Made by a program: the position numbers and the translations under genes. A stretch of 64,000 bases of DNA from Buxus sempervirens (Eukaryota > Streptophyta > Magnoliopsida > Buxales > Buxaceae), in NCBI GenBank assembly GCA_947561395.2, contig OX387186.1, positions 8,297,888 through 8,361,887 on the forward strand, written 5' to 3'. Positions 1 through 10,130 of the stretch are shown piece by piece. Each line of letters begins with the position of its first letter. Position 1 is the stretch's first letter. Below the pieces are notes generated by a model. The model ran no database searches, had not been told where the DNA came from, and saw nothing but the letters and a program-made list of their open reading frames with translations.

Positions 1-227
1 AATTGTTGAGAGATTGGTCGATTAAAGAAACAGGAATAATATAGTGGATATCTCTGGACAAAAATAATTCTAAAATCGTCTCTCTTTTTTTAATGGAAAA
101 TAGCATTTATATATTAATGTTTACAGTTCCTTACATGTACATGGGTAATGATCTATTGCATAATTCTAAAATCCTCTCACCTACAAAATTTAGTTCTTTC
201 CTTTTTTAAACTCAAAAGTTCTACCAT
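1..227. repeat. First part of a dispersed repeat, interrupted by a LINE
   Basis: Positions about 20-227 resemble 11736-11860 upstream of the phospholipase gene. The same repeat resumes at 3845 after the LINE insertion, because 3845-3990 matches 11860-12000. The 17-bp sequence at 211-227 is repeated at 3845-3861 with one mismatch and is the LINE target-site duplication. No gene was recognised here. Confidence 0.6.
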
Positions 228-1306
228 TTTTTTTAACCAACAAACATTTTCGATACCAAAAAAAAAAAAAAAAAACAACTAACATTTTCATTAACCAATT
301 GAACGAACATAAGTGACCTCTCTTACTTGATCAAAAATAAAGATTGAGAGAAAGTGGGGAGGGATTTGTAACCAAAGATAAGAAAAGCAAAATTAGCAAG
401 ACAATCAGCCGGTCGATTGCCCCTCCCGAAACGAGAGCATTTCACCTGGAGCCACTCTGTGGTGCCAGCGTGAAACACATGGATGGATGCCATTTCAAAA
501 GGGGCACCACACATTCAAATTCCATCCTAATCGGTGGATGTTGGAAACGATGGGTCTAATCTTCCAAGGAATATATACCGAAGAAGTAGCAAACGGATTA
601 ATAAGGACTTGAGAATCTCCTTCCAGAATGATCTAGTTAAGCCTTAAGGCTACTGCAAACTTGGTTGCTTCCCATAAAGCCAAGGCTTCCGCTTGTAAAC
701 TTGTAGTTGCCTCCACCGATGATGCAAAAGCTGCCATAAAGTTACCAGCATTATCCCGAGCAATACCTCCCACTGCTGCTGATTGAGATGCTTGATGGAA
801 AGCTTCGTCAAAATTTTTTTTTCACAAAATGGCCTTCAGGTTTCTTCCACACGACCTCTACAAGTCTTCTACCTTCACAGTCAAAGGGATTCTCTTTTTG
901 CAGAAAAGCAGATTCCTTTTGAAGTTTACAGATACGACGGCAGGCCCCTTCTACTGACGGTCTAATTCTTTCAAAGACTGCTTCATTCCTTGCCTTCCAG
1001 ACCACCCAAACAAAATTTGCAACCTATGAGAGGAACAATCTTTTGTTAAAACTAGAAGGGGAATTAGCAGATAGAGGAAGATTAGAAAGGTTAGAGAACC
1101 AAAGTAAAAAGGAAGAAAGGGGGCCATAGGACTAAGTGGATCCTCCAATCTCTTTCAGCCAAATCGCCCAAGAGAATGAGCAATGTATCATCAAGTGCTC
1201 CAAGCTTTCTCCTGCATCTTGACACAAGGGGCACATTGCATCAAAACCACCTATTATAGAATTAAGAAAATCTGTAGCAGGAACTCCGTTAGAAAGGCAT
1301 TTCCAC

Positions 1307-2758
1307 TAGAGCTGTAAGTAGGGTGGGTTGGACCGGGTTTCTATGAGTTCGGGCTGAACCCAAACTAAAATTATTTGGCCCAAACTCAGTGAGCCCAAAC
1401 TGAACCTTAAAACTTTTTCTTGAGTTCGGGCTAGGTTTGGGCCAACCCAAATTAAATATACACTCAAGATAATTGTATTTGAAATCCTTTTATAACAAAG
1501 CAAAAATAAAATTGATGAACTAAAATATTAACTAGGATGCAACAGAGATAAAAAATTATTCAATAAATGTAAATCGGAAAAGATAGAATAAATTCATATA
1601 TTCCTATGAGTATCTTAAATATTTGTCTTTTCTTTGTAAAAGTGAGGATACTCTATTCAATTAATTAACTTTACTGTTCCTAGGTGTGTAAGTGAGTATA
1701 CTCTACTTGATTAATTTAATTTGTCATTCCTATGGTATGTATTTAACTGTCACTATAGAATCCACTTCAACATGGTCAATAACCTTTCTTGAAGGTTCTA
1801 GAAGACTAATATGGACAAAGCAATAGTAATCCAATTTTTCTCATGGAATGTTGGATAAAAGTAACTCCAATCCTTTTTTTATTATCAGTAATTAGAGATG
1901 TTATTTGTATATAATAAAAGATAGTGATGAAACATGACTATAGGGTACACAGATTGTGTACCTAATACTCTACATTTGAGATTTGAAACCTAAGACCCAG
2001 CAAAATATCAACTTAGTAGACTTCCCTACCCTCCCTCTAATCTAAAATGAATCTCCTAATAAGAATTCCTGAACTGAGACATTCCCCATCAACTCTACAG
2101 AAGATAGCCAATCAGACATCATACGTACGACTTTTTGCTCAAGGTTCTCTGCATTTCTTTCTTGGTTCCTAAAGATCCTATGGTTTCTTTCTCTCCAAAT
2201 CCCCCAAGATATGGCTGCTGGAGTGACGTTCCATAGCATCGCATTTCTAGATTTTCCTTTCTGAACCCCCATGACTGTATAGCCTTAGCATAATTCTCAG
2301 GTTGAACCCATGGTGTTCTGAATTTTGCAAGAATTCTGTCCCACATCTTTCTTGCTTCCCTACAATGAACCAAGAGATGATGCACTGTTTCTTCATCCTC
2401 TTTACACATTATGCAACGATTAGGGAGCTGCCACCCTTTAGTCTTTAAGTGATTGACCATGAGTATCTTATCCAACGCAGCTGAGCATAGGAAAAAGTAA
2501 CTCCAATCCTTTTAAGCAATAGACAAAAATATGTTATGAAAAAGCTACGTATGGATATAAGTTATAGGTTTCTTTTTTGGATGTAGTTATGCTTAGATAT
2601 AACTCATGTGTTTCTTCTTGAGTTCGGGCTCTTCAGGCTTTTCGGGATGTGAAGTACGAACCCAAACTCAACTTCAGGCCTAAAATTAAGCCCGAAAGTC
2701 TTAGTTTGGGTTATTATCTGGGTTGGTTTGGGCGGGCTGATCAAAACTTACAGCTCTA
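1307..2758. mobile_element. hAT-like non-autonomous element nested in the LINE
   Basis: Terminal inverted repeats read TAGAGCTGTAAGT at 1307 and its complement ending at 2758. The flanking 8-bp sites are ATTTCCAC (1299-1306) and ATTTCCCT (2759-2766), 6 of 8 identical, and removing the element rejoins the LINE zinc-binding domain. Subterminal sequence is low-complexity (GGGTTGG, TTCGGGCT runs). No transposase is visible. It contains a separate LINE fragment at 1878-2492. Confidence 0.75.
1857..2513 (-). mobile_element. Second 5'-truncated LINE, nested in the hAT-like element
   Basis: A perfect 21-bp direct repeat (1857-1877 and 2493-2513) flanks a minus-strand segment. That segment encodes an RT zinc-binding domain (CIMCKEDEETVHHLLVHC near 2410-2360) followed by an ISWGIWRERNHRIF block near 2200, then a 3'UTR-like tail ending in a short poly-T at about 1878. 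It differs from the LINE at 228-3844, which has its own zinc-binding domain at 1306-1140, so this is an independent insertion. It is only about 615 bp long, a typical 5'-truncated LINE. Confidence 0.8.
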
Positions 2759-3861
2759 ATTTCCCTATAAACAATTTGATTTCATTTGGGCAGAACAGAT
2801 GCCAATTTTCAGCCAAAGCATCCCATTCTCAGTGGTTGGAATGCCAGCTTTTAAATGATAAGCTGATGCAACCATAAACTTATTAGATGCAGTGCTAGAG
2901 CAGAATTTACAATCCCTTTCACCAGTTGTGTCAATGAAAGTCTGCAGAATTTTTCTCACCATTGGAGGCTCCCAAAAGTAATTCAAAATATTGAGGTTCC
3001 ATTCTCCTTTTCCTGGTTGATCAACTGGCTTACTGTAGATAAAGTAAAATTATATAGATTTCTCTGGACGTGAGCAGTGGTTGAATGGGCATGAATTCAG
3101 GCATCTTTCGTGGTATTAACAGCTCGCCCATTTGCTATTGTCCAGGCATTTCCCTGTCTCACCCAAGGCTTTAACGCATGCAAGTGTTTCCAACCACATG
3201 AATGATTTGTCCTACAAGGAGCAGAAAGAAAATCAGATTGAGGGAAGTAGGTGTTCTTCATAATCTTACCCCAGTAGCTGGTGTGATTGTTTGACAGCTG
3301 CCAAGCAGCTTTGAGCATCAAGGCTAGGTTCATTTCATGGGTTCTCTTGACATTAAGCCCACCGTTCCTTCAAGGCAGCATTATCTTTTCCCAACATAGC
3401 GCATGAAGGCTTGATTGTTGGCCACTTTTTCTCCAAAAAAATTTTCTAGCCATTTGATCTATCTTGTTGGTTATCCTCTTAGGCGAACAGAAGCAATTCA
3501 TATAATGACTTGGCTGGACACTCAGAACAGCTTGAATAAGAGTCAATCTACGGTATCTACCCATTTGGGAAAGAGTGAGGGCTTTCCAACTATCTAATCG
3601 GGAGTTCATTTTCATCAAAAGCTCTTCACATTCTTTGGCCTTAATCTTTCTCCCCACAGTCGTCATCCCCAAATACCTGTTTATCCTTTAGATCTGGTAA
3701 CATTGAAGATTCTCCTGATTTGATCACGACGAATCCTCAAGGTGTTCTTACTAAATTGAATCGAGGACTTGCTTCCATTTATTGCTTGTCCTGATTCAAC
3801 ACAGTACCAGTATAAAACTCTAGACAAAATGTGAGCCGCCCTTTCTCAAAATTTCTACCAT

Positions 3862-4560
3862 GTCCCTACCTTTTCTCAATTGAAGCTATAAAATACCAGA
3901 TATCACCTGTAACGATATTGTCCATTTTAGCCTATTAGACCTTACAATTTTGGGACAACATTGTCCGTCTTAACCCATTAGACATTTCTCTCTCTCTTCC
4001 ACCATTCGACTATTTTATTGTCTTTCAAAGGTTGACCACTGAATACTTGGCTAGATTTTGAGTCTTCCTCACATGCCTGAGATATTAAGTTAATAACATG
4101 GATTTCTTTAACTATGGTCCTGGAAAGTTGTAGTTCATTTAATCTAGTTTGATGTTCCTATATTTGTATTCTAAAACTATGGAGAAACTAATAGGAGATG
4201 ACTCATTGTAATCTTTATTTTTCTCAATTCTGTATTATTTCATGTTCTACATATTGAGTGCTCAGGTACTACTGATAAACCATGCCTTTGGCAGCACCTG
4301 GCAGAGCAAGTTTAAATCATTGACAAAGGCAGATGCTTTCATTGTCCCAATTAAAAGGACACTTCTACACCATCTCAATATTTTGCCATGGTATGAACAA
4401 AACATATTTTACAGTTACTTTTGACATTATTTGGAAATATAAAACATATTTTAAAATTGCTTCTGATGTTAATTGGAGGTGTAAACCATAATAATAGGGT
4501 TGACTATATTTCAACTCATAGAATTGTTTCCTTGGTTTTCAAGGTTCAAAGTCGGAAGGG
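3862..4560. other. Intergenic; end of dispersed repeat, then unassigned
   Basis: The segment 3862-3990 is the second half of the repeat that starts at about 20. From 3990 to 4560 I see AT-rich DNA with no recognisable gene. It may hold decayed LRR exons of the following receptor-kinase pseudogene, but no LRR motif is readable. Confidence 0.4.
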
Positions 4561-5170
4561 GCTCTCTATGTGTCCATGGAGAGGAGTGCTATGACCATCT
4601 ACCCGGTGAGTAGCAATGGGGCTTTCCCTGCAGTACCAAATAAAAAGAAAAATCAATCTAATCATCTCTCACCCCGGCGTTATTCATATTCCTATTCTAA
4701 CAACCAATCTGCTCAAATGCCTACTGATTCCCATTTAAAGCCGACCAAGCAGCATCATTTAGCAAATGGTTCATCTCAAAAGAGATGGAAATATGTCTTT
4801 GTGATTCCAGCTGCGCCTTCCTTCTTACTATTGCGGCAGCCATGCTTTGTCTATGTCGGAGTCGTAGAGTGACAACTATAGGTCCTTGGAAGACTGGTTT
4901 GAGTGGCCAGCTGCAGAAGGTTTTTGTCACAGGTAATTTTACTGTTTGTAACCTGAAGCATATTGTGTTTTTTTTGTTTGAGATTTCTAAATCATGCTGA
5001 GAAGTGAAGCACATCTTGATATGATATTTAGGGGCCCCCAAATTAAATAGATCAGAGCTAGAAATAGCTTGTGAGGATTTCAGCAATATTATCGAAACAC
5101 TTGCTGATTGCACAGTGTTCAAGGGAACACTGTCAAGTGGAGTTGAGATTGCGGTTGCATCAACTGCAAT

Positions 5171-5425
5171 CAGTGGCGGAACCAGGACTCCAAATCTGAG
5201 GGGGCAAAAAAAAATTTCAATTAACACTTTTCATGAAATATAGAAATTTCAATGAGTTGGGGGGACAAACCAGAAATTTTAGAGGGGTTCTCATGAAATA
5301 TAGAAATTTTAGAGGGGGCAAAACATAAATTTTAATTAAAACATATAAAAAATATATATATATTTTTAAATAAAAAATAAAAACTGGGGGGGGCCCAATT
5401 GTCCCCCCTAGCTTTAACGTGGTTC
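5171..5425 (+). mobile_element. hAT (Tip100-like) MITE inside a pseudogene exon
   Basis: It begins with CAGTGGCGGAACCAGG, continues with the same internal sequence as 8104-8448, and ends in the same CCCCCCTAGC...AACGTGGTTC sequence but without the final bases of the right terminal repeat. It interrupts a kinase N-lobe exon just after VASTAI. The right edge and the adjoining exon sequence are lost, so no TSD partner is visible. Confidence 0.65.
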
Positions 5426-6462
5426 GGTATTTCAGAATGTTGACAATTGAAGTCCCTGGTTTAACATTTCATGTCAGTAATGAATAGTTTACAGTAATGA
5501 TCTACTTTTTCTTTTTGGTTGGAACTTGCTGTAGATTGACACACTATCACGCATTAACCACAAGAACTTTGTCAATCTCCTTGGCTATTGTGAGGAGGAT
5601 GAACCATTCACCAGGATGATAGTGTTTGAGTATGCTCCCAATGGGACCCTCTTTGAGCATCTGCATGGTACTTTTTGATACACAACTTTGTTGAGGAATT
5701 TAGACCGCACGGAGGTGGGGATTTAAATGTGGAACCAAAAACATGTTTATTTCATTTTGCAGTTAAAAGAGTTTGAGCATCTTGATCGGAATATTGCTAG
5801 GACAAGGATAATTATGGGAATAGCTTATTGTCTTCAATAAATGCACCATGGTCGTCTCAGCACACCTGTAGCACATCCCAATCTGCAGTCAAATTCTATT
5901 TATCTGACAGATGATTATGCTGCCAAGGTACGCTATAACCCATTGCATTGTAGTGTGTTCTGACATCCACCATTTATCAAAATATCAAAATCGAAGATTG
6001 TTGTAGTAGATGAGTCAGGGCATTTGGAGCTGCCACCCCTTGCTGATACTGAAACAAATGTCTACAGCTTTGGGATATTGCTGCTAGAAATCATATCTGG
6101 AAAGCTCCCTTATTCGGAAGAGCAGGGATCACTTGTGAATTGGGTCGATACAAAATTAGATGCTCTGAAATTTCCATAGTTTACAAATTGGGTTGCAGTC
6201 TAGTGTTTCTATATATTTTTGTGGTCTTAAAACATTTGACGAAGCACTTATTACTCACTTGTAGGCTGTTGAACACCTGAATGGTAAGCAGGGTATCAGC
6301 TACATGATTGATCCCACGCTCAAGTCCTTCAAAAACAATGAGCTTGACATCACCTGCGAAGTAGTTCAGGAGTGCATCCATCTGGATCCAAGGCAGAGAC
6401 CTACAATGAGGGAAGTCACCCGCAAGTTAAGGAAAGTGCTAGCGATATGGCCTGATGCTGCA

Positions 6463-6697
6463 CAATTCGCTTCCTGTGGATCCCTAATCCAGACCCCTTA
6501 CGTGAACCCCTCTTCGGATCCCTCCACATGTCATGTACTACAAAAGTGAGTGATGAAGCTATAGACAAAATTGGTGATTGACAAAAGTGAATGAGGTAGG
6601 TACAGACAAAATTGGTTGTTCATACAAGACGCGTGGAAGGATCCGAAGAGTGGTTCACATTAGGGGTCCAAATCAGGGATCCACAGGAATTGAACTG
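6463..6697. mobile_element. 235-bp MULE-type foldback MITE in the last pseudogene exon
   Basis: The two halves are near-complete inverted copies (left starts CAATTCGCTTCCTGTGG, right complement starts CAGTTCAATTCCTGTGG, then about 60 more matching bases). A perfect 9-bp TSD, GATGCTGCA, lies at 6454-6462 and 6698-6706. Removing the element restores the reading WPDAA-TPKLSPLW. The 9-bp TSD points to the Mutator superfamily. The foldback at 25740-25930 is a relative. Confidence 0.85.
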
Positions 6698-7046
6698 GAT
6701 GCTGCAACCCCAAAACTCTCTCCTTTGTGGGGGGCAGAACTTGAGATTCTCTCTGTAGACGCCACTTAAAGCTTCAATGGCTCTTCTGTCCTGTAAATTA
6801 AGTCTCTCTTTCTCTCTCTCTCTCTAGCTGTCATATACAAGAGTAGTTGTATAATCCATGGTTTTCGTGCACACTGATACTCAACAAGTCTTCTTTACCC
6901 AATTTCTCAATCAATTTCTTCTCAGACCGTTTCCTCAAACTGTTCCTCACGGTGGCGTTAGTTTTGCGACACGCATCCCTTGTCTTAAGCCCGTTTGTTT
7001 TGAGCGCAGCCGTTCCCTTCTCCAAGCCGGCTTGAATAAAAAAATA

Positions 7047-7499
7047 GGGAAATTTAATTTTTAGTGGTACCTTATCAAACTATTTAAGATTTAGTCTGCA
7101 AAGTTTTGCGTTTTAACTTTTAGTACACCTTTATCAAAATAATTAATTTTTAATGCCATTTCACTATTACAAATCAACTATTCCAAAAATGCCCTTACGT
7201 CACTTATCCAAATGACTTGTACAAGTCACTTTATTGACTTGTACAAGTTAATTTTTGACTTGTACAAGTCATTTTATTACTTGTACAAGTCTAAAATAGC
7301 TTGTACAAGTCAATTTATTACTTGTACAAGTCTCGGAAGTAAATTGTATAAGGGTATTTTTGGAAGAATTTATGTGTAACAGTGAAATGACACTAAAAAT
7401 TAATTATGTTGGTAAAGATGTATTAAAAATTAAAACTCAAAACTTTGTCGACTAAATCTTAAATAGTTTGATAAAATACCACTAAAAATTAAATTTCCC
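7047..7499. mobile_element. 453-bp MULE-type MITE with palindrome array
   Basis: Terminal inverted repeats begin GGGAAATTTAATTTTTAGTGG and extend over about 70 bases. A 9-bp TSD, AAAAAAATA, lies at 7038-7046 and 7500-7508, although the A-run weakens it as proof. The centre carries six CTTGTACAAG palindromes between 7216 and 7330. Confidence 0.7.
7216..7330. repeat. Six CTTGTACAAG palindromes phased at about 21 bp
   Basis: Copies of the 10-base palindrome start at 7216, 7238, 7259, 7280, 7300 and 7321. The spacings are 22, 21, 21, 20 and 21 bp. The linkers are AT-rich and differ from one another. Confidence 0.9.
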
Positions 7500-8050
7500 A
7501 AAAAAATAATAGTTTAAAAAGTCGTCTTCCCCAACCCGGCTTGAATAAAAAATAATAGTTTTCAAATACATCTCTCCCCTTCCCCAGATATTGATTAAAA
7601 TAGTATAGAATAGGTCTGTATTCCATTTTTTTCCCGATACCATTTTGGTTTGATCTCCATTTTCGTCTGATCTCCATCTTCCCGTTACTGCCGGCAACGA
7701 CTTTATTACGTGCGGCGACCAGTTCAAGCGACCACATTCCGGCGACATTTGCCACAGAACAAAGCATCCGATCTCGCCACCTCTGGCCCCAGCGTTCGTC
7801 ACGATCTTTCCCGACGCAATCTCTGTTTCGCAGCAGACCATCTTTACTGTCCCCGTCGTGTACATGCTTTTCATCATCTTCTGCTGCTTTGATCACCCAG
7901 TTGCTGCCAAGTATTGTTGGATAATGTAATTCGCAAGGGAAGTCTCCTGTACAGATTACCATAAACAGAACAATCAATGAAATGAGGTTGCAGAGAAAGA
8001 CATTAATTAATATTAATGAGAAGATTTATGGGTGAGAAGTGACTTACAAT

Positions 8051-8081
<31 letters not shown>
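8051..8081 (+). repeat. Homopolymer of 31 G
   Basis: An uninterrupted run of 31 guanines, followed by GTGGTGGTG and further G-rich sequence up to the MITE at 8104. Such a run is G-quadruplex-prone, and its exact length may be a sequencing or assembly estimate. Confidence 0.9.
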
Positions 8082-8082
<1 letters not shown>

Positions 8083-8103
8083 GGTGGTGTTGGGGGTTGG
8101 GGG

Positions 8104-8448
8104 GAGTGGCGGAACCAGGGCTCCAAATCTGGGGGGGCAAAAAAAAAAATTTTCAATTAACACTTCTCATGAAATATAGAAATTTCAATGAGTTGGGGGG
8201 CCAAACCAGAAATTTTGGAGGGGGTTATCATGAAATATAAAAATTTCAATGGGTTGGGGGGCAAATCAGAAATTTTATAGAAATTTTATAAAAATTTCAA
8301 TGGGTTTAGGGGGGCAAACTAGAAATTTTAGGGGGGGCGAAACATAAATTTTAATTAAAAAATATATAAAATGTATACATTTTTAATTAAAAAACAAAAG
8401 TTAGGGGGGGCAATTGCCCCCCCTAACCACAACGTGGTTCCGCCACTG
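8104..8448 (+). mobile_element. hAT (Tip100-like) MITE, complete copy
   Basis: Terminal repeats AGTGGCGGAACCA (from 8105) and TGGTTCCGCCACTG (to 8448) are flanked by a perfect 8-bp TSD, GTTGGGGG, at 8096-8103 and 8449-8456. The interior has long G and C runs and ATGAAATATA(G/A)AAATTTCAATG repeats. It belongs to the same family as 5171-5425 and 33427-33655. Confidence 0.85.
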
Positions 8449-8976
8449 GTTGGGGGTTGGGGGTGGTCTTTGATGGGGAGATGTTGAATTGGGTGATTAA
8501 GGGAATTGGGGCGAGTGGACAGCCCAAGACACCAAGCAAAAGCCTCAGATCTTGTCTCTTGGCGGCGCCATTAACATGGATGAAAGATGGAAGCTACTTA
8601 TACTTGTGGAGAGGAGGCTTTTCTGCATTCCGACCCATCCACGAATTACGTCCCAAGAGCTCTCCTTCTTGCCGCCTCCGCCATGAGTGTCGATGTTGGG
8701 ACCTTCCATTAGAGGCGTGAGAGGTTGTTGTTGTGTCCACCACCTCTGCATCCTCCGAGCTCTGGAACTCATTGTATTAACTTAATGAAAAATATTATTT
8801 TTTTGAAAAAAGCTATTTTAATCGAGACCTGGGAAAGGGTAAACGTATTTGAAAAATGTTTTTTTTTATTAAGCCGGTTTGTTAAAGGGCACTTTTTAAA
8901 ATATTATTATTTTTATTAAGCCGGCTTGGTGAAGGACGGCTGCAGTTAAAACCGACTGAGGCTCAAAACAAGGATT

Positions 8977-9318
8977 CAGATCATCTATTGTTGAGCCTAT
9001 AAATTGGCTCAACCGGGCTCAACCATATCCAATAACCGCTTGCCAAGTAGGCAAGCAAAACTACTTCTCCATTCGACTTAAAATCTGCTGGAGCCGTAGG
9101 CTGGAAGATCTACTAGTCCAACGGCAATGCATGTATCCACATAAGTATGTAAAGCTGACGTAAGCACATGTATTGCCGTTGGACTAGCAGATCTTTCGTC
9201 TCCTCTACATTTTCTCTCGGTGTTGGAAAACGAAAAAGTGAAAAATTGAAAATCACTTTTTAAGGATAGTTTATTGGGTACGGTTGAGCCAATTTACGGG
9301 CTCAACCGTAGATGATCT
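8977..9318. mobile_element. Foldback MITE (GGTTGAGCC family) with an inner inverted repeat
   Basis: The ends form an inverted repeat (GATTCAGATCATCTA..GTTGAGCC and its complement at 9280-9318). A second inverted repeat lies inside at about 9105-9192 (AGATCTACTAGTCCAACGGC and complement). It shares termini and the TTGCCAAGTAGGCAAGCAA block with the MITE at 55511-55727. The TSD is not clear. Confidence 0.65.
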
Positions 9319-9798
9319 GAATGGGTTTAAGAGAAGGGACGCGTGTCGCAAACTAATGCAGGTGTGAGGAACGGTTTGAGGAAACTGGTCTGAGAAGAAA
9401 ATGATTACCAATTTCTCCCTTCTTTTTCTTATGCTGTTGTGGTGATACTTTTATCTGATCGTTTCATATTTTCCTATACAAGTGTGATGACACCAAATGT
9501 CTATTGTAAGATGAGAGACTAATATGTAGAACTAAAAAGTTAGCGGACTTGGTAGTTGTTCTGTGAATCATTTGCACTTTTTTATTGCTGCTGAAAAATT
9601 GACATAAAGAATGCTGAAATGAATTATGTTTTCTGATTAGGATCTACTGAAACCAACTGGATCTTCAAATTGAAGATTACCACACCAAGGCTGCAGGACT
9701 ACTGATTGTTGGGTGCAATGTTGTTAAACAGGATTTTCTCCTTTTCTGGAACTGAATTCATTTCCGTATTTTATTTTTTTGGGCTCTTAAGAATACAA

Positions 9799-9967
9799 TG
9801 TAAAGTTGTAGATTACAAAAGAGATAGGAAACAAGTTGAAGCTTGATAAGAGAATTTAATAGAGAGAGAGAGATTGTTTTTTAACTCCCCTTTTATTTGA
9901 AAATAATATGGACTATTTATAATAGTCGTACAAGGCTGGGAAGGATACCATAACCACAACACTAACA
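9799..9967 (-). mobile_element. Possible short Copia-type LTR fragment
   Basis: The minus strand reads TGTTAGTGTTGTGG at its start, a TATTTATAATAGTC-like TATA region, CT repeats, and ends CTTTACA. That is LTR-like, but no partner LTR or target duplication was found. Fossil remnant, low confidence. Confidence 0.3.
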
Positions 9968-10130
9968 ATCCTCCTACTAGAGATAAAAGACTTCTACTAA
10001 ACATATAAAGACTCCCTCTACTAAAGATAAAGACTTATCAATTTATGTAAAACACAACCATCCAACTAAAGCTAATGATCAACATCCACAACTATATTCC
10101 ACGGAAGTTGGTTGCCGCACATTTGAAAGC

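Larger units (their letters stand above)
228..3844 (-). mobile_element. 5'-truncated L1-type LINE, interrupted by a hAT-like element
   Basis: The minus strand reads, from 3844 downward, the C-terminal part of a plant LINE reverse transcriptase: a SGQ-IN-SKS stretch, then FSKN, then RYLGM near 3660-3675. This is followed by the thumb/connection region (3672-3097 and 2986-2765). A CPLC-type RT zinc-binding domain follows near 1306-1140, and an RNase H domain lies near 790-330 with a GNRPADCLAN-like C-terminus. The element starts inside the RT domain, so it is 5'-truncated. A short poly-T at 228-234 is its poly(A) tail. Target-site duplications are 211-227 and 3845-3861 (16 of 17 bases match). 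Many stops and frameshifts make it dead. A hAT-like element at 1307-2758 splits the region before the zinc-binding domain. Confidence 0.85.
4570..6769 (+). pseudogene. MDIS1/MRH1-type LRR receptor-like kinase pseudogene (3' half)
   Basis: The readable exons match the C-terminal half of the MALE DISCOVERER/MRH1 family of plasma-membrane LRR receptor-like pseudokinases. They are a Ser/Tyr-rich juxtamembrane segment and transmembrane region (about 4620-4931, ending GPWKTGLSGQLQ..VFVTG), KLNRSELEIACEDFSNI (5031-5170), INHKNFVNLLGYCEEDEPF (about 5536-5666), a block at 5761-5928 ending IYLTDDYAAK, then ETNVYSFGILLLEIISGK (about 6050), and DPRQRPTMREV plus the tail LSPLWGAELEILSVDAT at 6265-6769. 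The LRR ectodomain is not seen. Damage: a frameshift inside the transmembrane exon, a hAT MITE at 5171 replacing the end of an exon, an extra A and a stop (CLQ*MHH) near 5766-5850, and a 235-bp MULE MITE in the last exon (6463-6697). In Arabidopsis MDIS1 is the neighbour of DOG1, which fits this context. The family identification is strong, the exact orthologue inferred. Confidence 0.85.
7640..8775. other. Unassigned interior of the MULE-like element
   Basis: Two higher-GC stretches stand out. Minus-strand open frames exist at 7489-7977 (162 codons) and 8545-8772 (75 codons, with a Gly/Ser-rich middle), but I recognise no domain in either. They may be captured exon fragments, as in Pack-MULEs, or chance frames. 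The stretch is also interrupted by a 31-base G run and a hAT MITE. Confidence 0.3.
6897..9421. mobile_element. MULE-like element with long inverted repeats, holding nested MITEs
   Basis: About 130 bp at 6905-7037 is repeated in inverted orientation at 8926-8975 plus 9318-9415 (shared stretches include TTCTTCTCAGACC, GCGACACGC and AAGCCGGCTT). The right copy is split by the MITE at about 8977-9318. Between the repeats lie the MITEs at 7047-7499 and 8104-8448 and two unassigned GC-richer stretches (about 7640-7960 and 8470-8775) that could be captured host sequence. No transposase was seen, and the outer TSD was not resolved. Confidence 0.5.

Noticed and set aside
4721-5227. 168-codon minus-strand frame
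   Set aside because: It runs opposite to recognised exons of the MDIS1-like pseudogene and across a MITE, so it is a chance frame.
7216-7330. Regular repeats that could suggest a CRISPR array
   Set aside because: The unit is a 10-bp palindrome with 10-12-bp spacers, inside a MITE of a plant genome; it has none of the size or context of a CRISPR array.
7489-7977. 162-codon minus-strand frame in the MULE-like element
   Set aside because: No recognisable domain, it overlaps the end of a MITE, and a second frame covers the same stretch. Reported only as unassigned sequence.
8049-8240. Glycine-rich 63-codon frame
   Set aside because: It is only the translation of the 31-G run and a MITE end.
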